64,000 nucleotides of DNA from Maribacter arenosus (GCF_014610845.1 NZ_JABTCG010000004.1:248001-312000), one strand, 5' to 3'; shown: positions 29,082 through 37,254, numbered from the stretch's first letter. The notes: generated by a model from the letters alone, not told the origin. Numbers and translations are program-made.

Positions 29082-29918
29082 TTATAGATTTGCCGCAGTT
29101 TGCAACTGTTCCATTACCAGCGCATCGTATGCTTTATCACTCATGGAAGCCCTGGTTTCAATATTTTCTTTCGCCATATTTCCAACCGGATAGCGAGTTT
29201 CGGGATCTGCGGAATCCATAGCTTTTTCTATCACTTTTGCCACAACAATAGGATCACTCGATGCATCAGGGTTAAATGTATTAACAAGTCCGGCTAAAAT
29301 TGTTTTTTTAAGTTCCGAATACGCACTGTTTTTACTCTCAGCCGCGTGAAGTAAGGTGTTTTCGGCAAGTTCACTTTTTACCATGCCTGGTTCAATGATG
29401 ACTACTTTAATACCAAATTGTTTCACTTCAAGTCTCAATACATCACTCCAACCTTCCAGGGCCCATTTTGTAGCCCCATACCAGCCCATAAGTGGCATAT
29501 AAATTTTTCCTCCCATAGAACTCATATTAAAGATGATGCCTGCTTTTTGCTTTCTCATTATGGGAAGTACAGCTTTGGTAACTTCAACTAAACCAAAAAG
29601 GTTTACTTCAAACTGTTGTTTTGCCATTTCATAACTGGTGTCTTCTATTGGGCCGTAAATGGAATAACCTGCATTGTTTATTAAAACATCAATTCTACCT
29701 TCTGTTTTAATGATGGATGAGATTACTTCTTTAACTTGTTGATGCTTGATTACATCCATTTCTTTAGCAACGCCACCTTTTTTAATGATATCGCCCATTT
29801 TGTCAACTCTCCTGGCCAAGCCATAAACTTTATGTCCTTTTTCTAATAGATAAAGAGCTGTTGCTTTACCAATACCGGAAGATGCGCCTGTGATAACTAT
29901 AATTTTTGAATTGTTCAT
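29082..29918 (-). CDS. SDR-family oxidoreductase
   Basis: A 278-residue classical short-chain dehydrogenase. The NAD(P) loop GASSGIGKA is at residues 11-19, followed by NNAGYS, a Ser in FNMSSMGG and the active-site YGATK; the sequence after it (WALEGWSDVLRLEVKQFG) fits the SDR c-type used for ketone or aldehyde reduction. Arg residues after the second strand (LARRVDK) suggest NADPH. It is transcribed alone, but its upstream region repeats the element found before the neighbouring SDR operon, so the two are probably induced together. Confidence 0.92.
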   Translation of the reverse strand: MNNSKIIVITGASSGIGKATALYLLEKGHKVYGLARRVDKMGDIIKKGGVAKEMDVIKHQQVKEVISSIIKTEGRIDVLINNAGYSIYGPIEDTSYEMAKQQFEVNLFGLVEVTKAVLPIMRKQKAGIIFNMSSMGGKIYMPLMGWYGATKWALEGWSDVLRLEVKQFGIKVVIIEPGMVKSELAENTLLHAAESKNSAYSELKKTILAGLVNTFNPDASSDPIVVAKVIEKAMDSADPETRYPVGNMAKENIETRASMSDKAYDALVMEQLQTAANL

Positions 29919-29941
29919 TTTGTGGTTTTTAATAAATTATA

Positions 29942-30011
29942 GGGCAAAATTCTAAAAACCAATACTTTCAGATGTATATATTTTAAGGGAAAGCGAATAC
30001 TTTTTAAGGAA
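29942..30011 (-). promoter_or_regulatory. Duplicated 70-bp upstream element, copy B
   Basis: Second copy of the element at 28985-29054, 24 bp before the ATG at 29918. It contains two AAAGTATT-like direct repeats on the minus strand about 35 bp apart, in line with AraC-type half-sites. Confidence 0.7.
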
Positions 30012-30068
30012 AGGTTGTCTATTTGGGTATAGAGTGGTGTTTGTGCTTGCAAATGGCATACAACATTA

Positions 30069-30091
30069 GGATAACATCAATGATGTTATCC
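30069..30091. promoter_or_regulatory. Perfect 23-bp palindrome
   Basis: GGATAACATCA and its exact reverse complement flank one central base. There is no T tract on either side, so an operator for a dimeric repressor is more likely than a terminator. It lies about 150 bp upstream of the SDR gene and about 90 bp beyond the stop of the flavodoxin-like gene. Confidence 0.45.
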
Positions 30092-30182
30092 CATGTATAG
30101 AACTAAGTTATAAATTAATTGATAAGTGATGGTTTATTTCAACTAAAAGGACCTGGACCAATGCTTTTTACCAAACACCCTT

Positions 30183-30686
30183 TTATGGCGTTGTTTTTTT
30201 ATCTATTATTTGGGCAAATTCGGCTATTTTTTCGATATCGAGTTTATCCTGAAACGTATGTAGATCGGTAATGTATTCCATTCCCAAATATTCAGCCGAT
30301 TTTTTAAAGGGAAGCCAAAAAGCATCTTTTAGATTATCGCCATTAGAACAACTAATAACGGCCATGTATTTATTCCGTAATTTTCGCCCCAACTTTTTTT
30401 CTATACGCAATAGGTCGGTCAGCCGATCAAAAAAGACCTTCATGATACCACTCATCGAATACCAATACACAGGCGTTGCAAAAATCAAGACATCATAATT
30501 GTCGGTTATTCTTTTTATTAGCTTAATGAAATCGTCATTTCTATTCAAATGCTTGTAATCAAAGTGCCCGATATCATAATCTTTCAGGTCGATCAAATCC
30601 CAATCGGATATTCGCATTAATTCGGTAACGACTTTTTTCGTTTCGCCATTTTTTCTCGCGCTTCCTAAAATTATGACTTTTCCCAC
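30183..30686 (-). CDS. Flavodoxin-fold NAD(P)H:FMN/quinone reductase
   Basis: A 167-residue protein of the NADPH-dependent FMN reductase family. The phosphate loop GSARKNGETKKV is at residues 8-19 and the flavin-binding FATPVYWYSMSG about 70-81; the family reduces FMN, quinones or azo and nitro compounds. The only nearby start is GTG at 30686. It is probably monocistronic. It could work with the neighbouring oxidoreductases in electrophile or redox detoxification, which is inference. Confidence 0.87.
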   Translation of the reverse strand: MGKVIILGSARKNGETKKVVTELMRISDWDLIDLKDYDIGHFDYKHLNRNDDFIKLIKRITDNYDVLIFATPVYWYSMSGIMKVFFDRLTDLLRIEKKLGRKLRNKYMAVISCSNGDNLKDAFWLPFKKSAEYLGMEYITDLHTFQDKLDIEKIAEFAQIIDKKTTP

Positions 30687-30890
30687 TTCACATTGTTTTT
30701 AAAAAATGTCTTGCTCTAAAGTACTAAAACGGATCAATAGTTGAGTTTTGGTTTAATTTTTAACTGCTCATGTGGTTTATTCGTTAATCTATTAATTCAA
30801 ACATTCCATCGACACGTTCTTGACCACTTGAAGGTGTTTGAAGAAAACGTAACGGCAGAAATCCCTTTTATACCTCAATTTTTTTCAACA

Positions 30891-31757
30891 TTATGTGGTT
30901 AGTAATAATTTATCCGTAATATATATTCTGTAGATAATCATACCCGTTATAAAGTTTTGAAGAAATATTTCAACTAAGCTATAAGCAATGAACTCTAAAG
31001 GAAAAACGGAAACAAAAAGCGAAAGCGGTAAGAGTCCACCAAAAACAAATAGAATCATCCCAACTTCGTACATTTTGGTTCTGTTGTTTGGCAGGGCGAA
31101 TAGTAAAAATGGGACTATTGAAAGTGTTATAAGAATTCCCCTAAATAAGATACTTTCAATTAGTTTAAAAGTAGACGGTATATCAAGACCACCAACCCCA
31201 GAATCATAGAAGGGCTTTGTAAACAAATTGTAATTTAGCCACCCCCAAGTATAATACATAATCATATAGACCAATCCACCCAAAAACAATTTAGGAATCA
31301 ATTTCGAAATATTTGTTATCCTCTCCGAATGCCTAAAAGATGCTTGATTTATGCTATTTTTTCTTTTAAGCATAAATAAACTTATCATGGAATATACAAG
31401 GCTGATTAATAATTGTTGAATACTTAGCGTTAAGAAGACACTTTTTGTAATTAATTCTGGAGTAAATAACGTTCCTTCAATGGCAACAGATATATTCGAT
31501 AAAAACAGTATAGAGAAAACCATAATAAAGAAATGCGATTTGCTTAGTTGAATATATCGAAGTGATACATATGTAATGAACAGTGAGCTAAGTAATCCTG
31601 CAAATAATAATTGTATAAATGAACTTCCCTCATCTATTTCCATTTCAGGAAAATCAAATCCAATTGAGATCATTATTCCCGATATTAATGTAACTGTTAA
31701 AGCATAAATTATGGTCAACAGTATAATTTTCAAAAGGTTAATTAGTATTTTTTTCAT
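30891..31757 (-). CDS. Hypothetical multi-pass membrane protein
   Basis: A 288-residue protein with about eight hydrophobic segments in two groups of four, separated by a charged loop near residue 135 (KRKNSINQASFRHSERI). I find no catalytic motif and do not recognise the family. It is AT-rich and lies between the flavodoxin-like gene and the hydrolase operon, with gaps of more than 40 bp on both sides. Confidence 0.7.
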   Translation of the reverse strand: MKKILINLLKIILLTIIYALTVTLISGIMISIGFDFPEMEIDEGSSFIQLLFAGLLSSLFITYVSLRYIQLSKSHFFIMVFSILFLSNISVAIEGTLFTPELITKSVFLTLSIQQLLISLVYSMISLFMLKRKNSINQASFRHSERITNISKLIPKLFLGGLVYMIMYYTWGWLNYNLFTKPFYDSGVGGLDIPSTFKLIESILFRGILITLSIVPFLLFALPNNRTKMYEVGMILFVFGGLLPLSLFVSVFPLEFIAYSLVEIFLQNFITGMIIYRIYITDKLLLTT

Positions 31758-31802
31758 AATCTAAAAGTATTATACACGAGTTTTCGAATTTTCATTTCAT
31801 CC

Positions 31803-32744
31803 TTAATAAATAGAGCGATATCTATTTTTAAAGGCGCGTATTGCTTTCATTAAATCATCTTTATTCTCTAAAAAAGGCATATGCCCAAGATCACTGCCCC
31901 ATAGCAAGATATTGGGGAATGCCATTCTTTTATAATGTTCAGGTCCAATAGCCCAATCATTGGTGCCGTAGTAAAAAAGAACGGGTTGTTCAATTTTTGA
32001 AGTGAGCAAACTGAAATCTTTCCAGTAGTCGGAAACCTCCATCGCATTTTCACTATAATCGCTATTCCAACTATCAAAATTGCTGTATGTTTCATTAATT
32101 TTATCTTTATCTTCCTCAGAAGCGAAGAATAGCTTCCACATTACCCCTTTCTTCTGTAATATGGGCATAATGGCCAGCATTCTTTCATGCAATGATACCG
32201 ATGTATCAAGACAGATAGCCGGTACCTCATCGCTCGCCAATTCAATAGCCTTTGGCAACCAACTCTTTCCAAAACTATCTTCATAGGATAGCGTGCAATT
32301 AATAAAAATCATACCAGAAATAGCCTTGGGATTATTTGTTGCATACCCCATTTGCAGAATGCCGCCAACGGAATGCCCCAGTGTTAACCATTGCTTTATC
32401 CCCATTGATTCACGAACCTCCTCAAAATCCTTGATTATTCTATCCATAGAATAATTTTTGTCTACCGGACTTGAGGATCTGCCAACACCGCGTTGATCCA
32501 GATAGATCATTTGAAAATGTTTTTCGAGAGAGTCACCCATGAATTTTTCCAGCCAATAGCCACCAGAGCCAGGCCCACCATGAATATACAAACATGCCGG
32601 GCCTTTGCCCCTTACGTTTATGTACAGTTCGACATTATCGGAAGTCAAAACAATCTTTTCCTGCGATTGGACATTTATTACCGCAAAAAACAAGCAGAAA
32701 AGAAGAATGCACTTTTTCATTTCCCCATTTATTATCGTTTTCAT
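31803..32744 (-). CDS. Exported alpha/beta hydrolase, proline-iminopeptidase-like
   Basis: A hydrolase of the S33/alpha-beta fold type: HGGPGSGGYW (oxyanion hole), GHSVGG with the nucleophile Ser, YYGTNDWAIG with the acid Asp, and GHMPFLE with the catalytic His. The triad is complete. A signal peptide (MKKCILLFCLFFAVINVQSQ) starts at an internal ATG at 32720, which is more likely the true start than 32744. The substrate may be a peptide, lactone or ester. It ends the small minus-strand group that begins at 33306. Confidence 0.88.
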   Translation of the reverse strand: MKTIINGEMKKCILLFCLFFAVINVQSQEKIVLTSDNVELYINVRGKGPACLYIHGGPGSGGYWLEKFMGDSLEKHFQMIYLDQRGVGRSSSPVDKNYSMDRIIKDFEEVRESMGIKQWLTLGHSVGGILQMGYATNNPKAISGMIFINCTLSYEDSFGKSWLPKAIELASDEVPAICLDTSVSLHERMLAIMPILQKKGVMWKLFFASEEDKDKINETYSNFDSWNSDYSENAMEVSDYWKDFSLLTSKIEQPVLFYYGTNDWAIGPEHYKRMAFPNILLWGSDLGHMPFLENKDDLMKAIRAFKNRYRSIY

Positions 32745-32781
32745 ACGAATTATTTAGTGATTGATTTATTCTATTATATTT

Positions 32782-32967
32782 TCAAATGCATCCATACCAG
32801 TCTTTATCTTCATTTTCCAAACCCGCTTCCAATTTCTCAGGGGTATTTTGTAGCATTTCTTCGATGGCATCATCAAAAACATCTAGCCTAGGTGTCATTA
32901 TAAATGGCAAACTATTTAACTGTTCTTTTGAAGTTACTTTAGCTGTATAATCAAGTGTTGGTTTCAT
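32782..32967 (-). CDS. Small hypothetical protein, 61 residues
   Basis: An ATG-started gene of 61 residues with a normal-looking acidic C-terminal half (DAIEEMLQNTPEKLEAGLEN) and no signal peptide or membrane segment. It sits 37 bp before the hydrolase and 14 bp after the four-helix membrane gene on the same strand, so it fits an operon. I do not recognise the family. Confidence 0.5.
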   Translation of the reverse strand: MKPTLDYTAKVTSKEQLNSLPFIMTPRLDVFDDAIEEMLQNTPEKLEAGLENEDKDWYGCI

Positions 32968-32982
32968 TTTGTAAAAATTTCC

Positions 32983-33306
32983 TTATGATAAATAATGGAA
33001 CAAGGCTGCAAGAAGAATGATAACATTCGGAATGACCCCATACTTTGCATCTTTCCAGACGGTGAAAATCAGACGGGTTGATAGTAGAACAGCGGTAAAT
33101 GCAGTCCATGGCCAAAAAGCATTTTCTACTAGGAGGGCCTCACCTGTGTATGCGAACATTAAGAAAGTTATAAACCAAAATACCCCTTGGAGCTTTGATA
33201 TATGAGTACTAAATTGTTCAATCTGGGTTAGTTTAAACGCTTTTGCGAAACCAAACAGGTGAATACTTCCGTGTATAAAGATCAGTATGGCAATTAGGAC
33301 TTTCAT
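32983..33306 (-). CDS. Small four-helix membrane protein
   Basis: A 107-residue inner-membrane protein with four helices. The start I prefer is the ATG at 33306, not a GTG two codons upstream. The patterns FIHGSIHLFGFAKAF at the N-terminus and FTVWKDAKYGVIPNVIIL near the C-terminus match the membrane module that in other Bacteroidota is fused to a DUF6544-type domain; here the module stands alone, so the gene may be a shortened form. Function unknown. Confidence 0.75.
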   Translation of the reverse strand: MKVLIAILIFIHGSIHLFGFAKAFKLTQIEQFSTHISKLQGVFWFITFLMFAYTGEALLVENAFWPWTAFTAVLLSTRLIFTVWKDAKYGVIPNVIILLAALFHYLS

Positions 33307-33435
33307 TTTCACTATTTATTGAATTGGTACTTAACAATAGATTTTCGAATTAAAAAACTTTAGTAGCGACATAGTTTTAAATAGTTGCTGGTTACAATGC
33401 TATCATAGGTATCCCACTCAAAATCCATATATCAT

Positions 33436-34022
33436 CTAAAAAGATTTAAGAATTCCAATACGAAGTGTAAAGTAGTCGAGGTTCATCTTTCTTACGACAC
33501 TGTCATAGTCGGTATCCCTAGAGAGTGAATTGAACTTTACTCCGGGTGTCAGACTCCAGTTTGAACCTAATTTGATGTCGATTCCTCCAGCTGCCTGCCA
33601 TCCGAAGCCATGTCCACTGTCATTAATTAGCTCACCGTCGACATCCTCAATTTCAATGTGATTATATAAACCGCCTCCCCTTAGGTAATAGGAAATAGCA
33701 GAATTACCTATCGCATCTTGGAATTGTAAACCGAATACATAACCTGTTTCTTCAAAGTTTACATTTTTACCAGCAAATGAATTTTCAGAAGTGAACTGGT
33801 TCCAGCCCAACCGCCATATAATCCTAAATGTGGGATAAAGCGATAATGGAAAATACCTTCATACCCGAAACCTAGCTTTAATTCTGCATCACTGAGTTTG
33901 TCGGTAGCGATAGATAAACCACTACTTAATTCAAAACCAAAGCGATTTTCGTTTTCTTGTGCGATACTACTTATCGAAAGCAGTACGCACATTGCTAGTA
34001 CTATTAATTCACGAGACTTCAT
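33436..34022 (-). pseudogene. Frameshifted outer-membrane beta-barrel protein gene
   Basis: One gene of about 195 codons is broken by a frameshift. The 5' part (from 34022) encodes a signal peptide (ending SIAQEN) and the first barrel strands up to HLGLYGG; the 3' part (to 33436) continues in another frame with GWNQFTSENS through a C-terminal Phe typical of barrels. Near 33808-33812, adding one base to a short T run on the minus strand would restore GLYGGLGWNQF. The family is the porin/opacity-type eight-strand barrel. It is either a true pseudogene or a sequencing slip. Confidence 0.8.
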
Positions 34023-34076
34023 ATTTATTCATTTTTAAAAGTTTATACAAACCTAATAGCAAGGCATAAGAATAAC

Positions 34077-34138
34077 GTCTCACTAAAAAGTACAGTAGTT
34101 TCGTTTTCTAAAAATGAAGTCTCACTTTTTCATGAGAC
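34077..34138. promoter_or_regulatory. GTCTCAC repeats upstream of the barrel gene
   Basis: GTCTCACT occurs at 34077-34084 and again at 34119-34126, 42 bp apart, and GTCTCA is also inverted at 34133-34138 (TGAGAC). They lie 55-116 bp upstream of the frameshifted barrel gene and reach into the end of the membrane AraC gene. Paired direct repeats are typical of AraC or LytTR sites. Confidence 0.4.
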
Positions 34139-35242
34139 ACTGTGAATGTAGAGGCTTGGGGATACACCTTCAAATTTTTTGAAGGCACGGTAGAAAGATG
34201 CTTTTGAATTGAAACCACAGTTATAGGCAATTCCAATAATGGAAAAGTGTTTGTTTTCTTCGTAAATACATTGTTTTTTGAACTCTTCTATCCGGTACTT
34301 GTTGATAAAATCGAAAAAAGTTTGATCCATATGCGAGTTTAGTATTTCGGAAAGGTATTCAGTTTTTACATTTAATAATTTACTAAGCTTTAATAGATTT
34401 AACTCAGGTTCTAAAAACGGTTTTTCTTCATTCATGAAGAGTTGTAATTTTTCAATAAAACCCCTTTCATCATTGTGGGCGTATTTTTTATTATTACGCA
34501 GAAGATGTTCCTTATTCGGAAATCCGATAAAAATGCTTTTTTGCTGCACACCAAAAAATCCGATTATCAAAACATAAACAGAAGCAAAACTGTAAGTAAT
34601 AATCATTAAGGTTTTATAAGGTGCGATATGAAATATCATATCAAGATTGAAAAGAGCTACATTCACAAGGTAGATCGATAATGAGGCTATAGTAAGGATT
34701 CGCAACCATTTTAAATCAAAACTATCTGTTTTTGAGAAAAAATCATTCAATTTTCGCTGATATGTCTTAATCAGATTTAAGGCCCACAGGTTATAGGTAA
34801 TTGTGGAAATCCCTATGCTCAGAATAGAAATTTTATAGAAAACCTGATCTGTGAAAAGTTCATTTTTTACAATAGTTATTTTTTCAATTTCAGGTAAGCT
34901 GATAAAGCGAATATAATGTATTACCAGAAAAATAATAAATGGCAAAAAATGTAATATATAAAAAGGCTTAAAAGTGAATTTTGGATTGCCTAATGATTTT
35001 ATGTAAAACCATAATGCCGGCCCATGTAAAAACAATATGAGCCAATTTAGATTTATTGCTTGTGGGAAGGGGAAATCGTTTTGAATGTTATGTAATTCAA
35101 TATATGCTAATAGAATGGTTAGGGCATACAATGCAATGATAATTCCCAAATACACGTCAGATTTGACCTTATCTTTTTTGTTAAATAGTAATAGAATTAG
35201 AAATAGTGCCTGAAATATCCCAATGATCAAAATGTAGTTCAT
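34130..35242 (-). CDS. Membrane-bound AraC-type transcriptional regulator
   Basis: A 370-residue protein with about seven hydrophobic helices in residues 1-235 and an AraC double helix-turn-helix at 265-370 (ETEYLSEILNSHM, IIGIAYNCGFNSKASFYRAFK). This is a common Bacteroidota design in which the membrane part may sense a signal and the cytoplasmic part binds DNA. The 57-bp element upstream at 35292 is repeated before the beta-helix gene, so the regulator may control itself and that gene. Confidence 0.93.
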   Translation of the reverse strand: MNYILIIGIFQALFLILLLFNKKDKVKSDVYLGIIIALYALTILLAYIELHNIQNDFPFPQAINLNWLILFLHGPALWFYIKSLGNPKFTFKPFYILHFLPFIIFLVIHYIRFISLPEIEKITIVKNELFTDQVFYKISILSIGISTITYNLWALNLIKTYQRKLNDFFSKTDSFDLKWLRILTIASLSIYLVNVALFNLDMIFHIAPYKTLMIITYSFASVYVLIIGFFGVQQKSIFIGFPNKEHLLRNNKKYAHNDERGFIEKLQLFMNEEKPFLEPELNLLKLSKLLNVKTEYLSEILNSHMDQTFFDFINKYRIEEFKKQCIYEENKHFSIIGIAYNCGFNSKASFYRAFKKFEGVSPSLYIHSVS

Positions 35243-35291
35243 TATTTTTCAGTTTTTCACCAGTCATTTTTCATGCGGGTATAAGGTCGAG

Positions 35292-35348
35292 GTATGATAA
35301 CGAAATCCCATTTTTCTATCTAGAAAACACCCCTAATTTAAGCAAAAT
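35292..35348 (-). promoter_or_regulatory. Duplicated 57-bp upstream element, copy A
   Basis: Aligns without gaps to 36168-36224 with about 40 of 57 positions the same; most differences are transitions. The strongest block on the plus strand is around ATTTTTCT and CTAA..TTA. It lies 49 bp before the start of the membrane AraC gene. Confidence 0.55.
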
Positions 35349-35479
35349 TTCAATCGCTTATATTAAATTAAGGGAACTAAACAAAGGTTTTTACTGGAGG
35401 TATGGTTGTGCAATATAGAACTTTGTTTTGCAAGCCTATTTATTTCAGACGCACTTAAAAATCAATACGATTTTGGGTA

Positions 35480-36088
35480 TTAATTTCCATGCTGTTGGTT
35501 AATTAATTCCAATCTTTTAACTATGGAATTCTTTGTCAGAATAGTCCCGGGAGATAAAACGCCATTTGCACCAATTCTAGAATTATCACCGACCAAGGCC
35601 CCGAATTTTTCCACTCCGGTATCTATTAATTCATCCTTATATCTAACCCAGATCCTTTTATCCACTCTTTCGTTGTAATGGTTGGCCGCAATTGAACCTG
35701 CCTCAAAATTCACATGCTGCCCTATTATACTGTTACCGATATAGTTTAAATGGGCAATTGCAGTCCTAGAGCAAATAATGCTGCTTTTTATTTCAGAACT
35801 GGGTCCAATTTTAACGGATTTGTCTAAAAACACACCTTCCCGAAAATTTGCGTTCGCTCCGATATAGCAATTTTCCATGGCAATAAACGGAGGTTTAATG
35901 GTAACTCCCTTTTCGATGACCGTAGATTTATGAATGGCGATGCCATCGCAAATTTTGAAGTTATCGTCAAGATTCGGGAGTATTCCCACAAGAATTTCCT
36001 TTAAGTTGGTTGTCAGTTCCCAAGGGGAGGAATTTTTATCCACTTTTAAATGTGCTGAAATATTTGAAATGAAATCACCAATATCCAT
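35480..36088 (-). CDS. Left-handed beta-helix (LpxA-like) protein
   Basis: A 202-residue protein with hexapeptide repeats (IEKGVTIKPPFIAMENCYIG, IGANANFREGVFLDKSVKIG) forming a left-handed beta-helix from about residue 45 to 190, as in the C-terminal domains of GlmU or the nucleotidyltransferase-acetyltransferase family. No nucleotidyltransferase domain is present. It may be an acyl/acetyltransferase or a non-catalytic helix; the substrate is unknown. Its upstream region carries the second copy of the 57-bp element shared with the AraC gene. Confidence 0.85.
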   Translation of the reverse strand: MDIGDFISNISAHLKVDKNSSPWELTTNLKEILVGILPNLDDNFKICDGIAIHKSTVIEKGVTIKPPFIAMENCYIGANANFREGVFLDKSVKIGPSSEIKSSIICSRTAIAHLNYIGNSIIGQHVNFEAGSIAANHYNERVDKRIWVRYKDELIDTGVEKFGALVGDNSRIGANGVLSPGTILTKNSIVKRLELINQQHGN

Positions 36089-36167
36089 TTTTTTATAGCT
36101 TTTTATTCCTTTGTAATCTGGGGTTTAGTCGATTCCTGGAATCATTGATAAATGGGATACAACAAAT

Positions 36168-36224
36168 GTATAGTAACTGTAACCTATTTTTCTGTTTAGG
36201 AATCGCCTCTAAATTAGTTAAAAT
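36168..36224 (-). promoter_or_regulatory. Duplicated 57-bp upstream element, copy B
   Basis: Second copy of the element at 35292-35348, 79 bp before the beta-helix gene start. Together they mark a possible small regulon of the membrane AraC protein. Confidence 0.55.
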
Positions 36225-36362
36225 ATGAACACTCAATTTGGGCCCTTGTTCAATAAGCCAATATTGTTTATCTGAATGTTATAATCTAGATCCTTGGATT
36301 CACGGATGCCTTATTTAGCACAGGGCTTCGAGGGACGTGTGTATGGGTATGGATTATGAAAT

Positions 36363-36496
36363 TAATGTTGTACGAGCGCTTTGTACACCACTAATCAATG
36401 CACATATACAAGCGGATTTAACACTGGAGCGAAGCGTTAAAAAAAGGTTCAAGAAGCGTATAAATCGTACAGGCTGCCCAAAGCAGCTTGCACGAT
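36363..36496. repeat. Cluster of three intergenic hairpins
   Basis: The 429-bp gap between the beta-helix and DinB genes has no gene. It holds three inverted repeats in a row: TGTAC/GTACA at 36369-36387, a 9-bp stem with one mismatch at 36417-36441 (TTTAAC/GTTAAA ends), and a 14-bp stem with one wobble and one mismatch at 36464-36496 (loop CCAAA). None ends in a T tract. They look like a structured remnant or mobile repeat. The first overlaps a short match to 30034-30068 on the other strand. Confidence 0.45.
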
Positions 36497-36517
36497 CTTA
36501 AATTACCGGATGTAGGT

Positions 36518-37117
36518 TTATGGGAAGTCGGTATGCGACATGACTTCCTCTATTTGCTGTATATGCCTTTCGGTATGACCACTCATGAATAATAGAATTT
36601 GTACCCCATCGATCGTTCCAAATGGCAATTGTCCATAATGGTTTCTAAGATCGTCCTTGGTAGTTCTGATATACGCTATATGTTCGGCACGTTTTGTCAT
36701 AAAGGCTACCAAGGCATTGGCATAGGAGCCAAATTTACCTGAAGGTTCAAAAGCCTTCCCTGTTTTAACCTTTTTGTCGCGACTTGAGATGATCCCCAAT
36801 AAATCGTTGTCGGATATTTTTACGGAATCGCGCATTGAAGGATCTGCAGGGGTTTTCAATGCACCTTGAAGCATTCCTCCGATCATTTCCTCAGAAATAG
36901 CCAGATGTTCCACGCATTCAGCGATAGACCAGGATTCAGGTGAACTTTTAAAATTGAGTTGGGCCTCGCTAAGCCCTTTCACAACCGTTAATAAATGTTC
37001 TTTTGAGTCGCGCATATGATTTGCCGCGAATTCCCTTTCTTCATCGGTCAGCCCTTTGTTTACGACACCAAAACCAACAATTGCTAAGACTACAATAGGC
37101 AAAATAAACTTTTTCAT
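36518..37117 (-). CDS. DinB-family protein, membrane-anchored or exported
   Basis: A 199-residue protein with an N-terminal hydrophobic segment (residues 3-19) and a DinB_2 four-helix bundle. The metal-binding histidines typical of the family are visible in ECVEHLA and in GHTERHIQQIEEV near the C-terminus. DinB-like proteins are often thiol transferases or metal-dependent enzymes; an exported one is less usual. It is monocistronic and divergent from katG. Confidence 0.87.
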   Translation of the reverse strand: MKKFILPIVVLAIVGFGVVNKGLTDEEREFAANHMRDSKEHLLTVVKGLSEAQLNFKSSPESWSIAECVEHLAISEEMIGGMLQGALKTPADPSMRDSVKISDNDLLGIISSRDKKVKTGKAFEPSGKFGSYANALVAFMTKRAEHIAYIRTTKDDLRNHYGQLPFGTIDGVQILLFMSGHTERHIQQIEEVMSHTDFP

Positions 37118-37254
37118 TTTCGAAAGATTTAAATTGATATTTTTTTATGGTTGTTTCACATACCTTAGTACGTACAAGTTACATGAAATTTACACTTAAA
37201 ATGGGATATTTTGTAATCGACCCTATAACGCACTGGAGGTATTATAATTAAAGT

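Noticed and set aside
32493-32891. Plus-strand open frame of 132 codons
   Set aside because: It lies across the hydrolase and the 61-residue gene on the other strand; its sequence has the odd composition of an antisense shadow.
36417-36441. Integron attC-like site
   Set aside because: The ends resemble core sites (TTTAAC/GTTAAA), but the element is only 25 bp, the right core lacks the final pyrimidine, and there is no integrase or cassette array.
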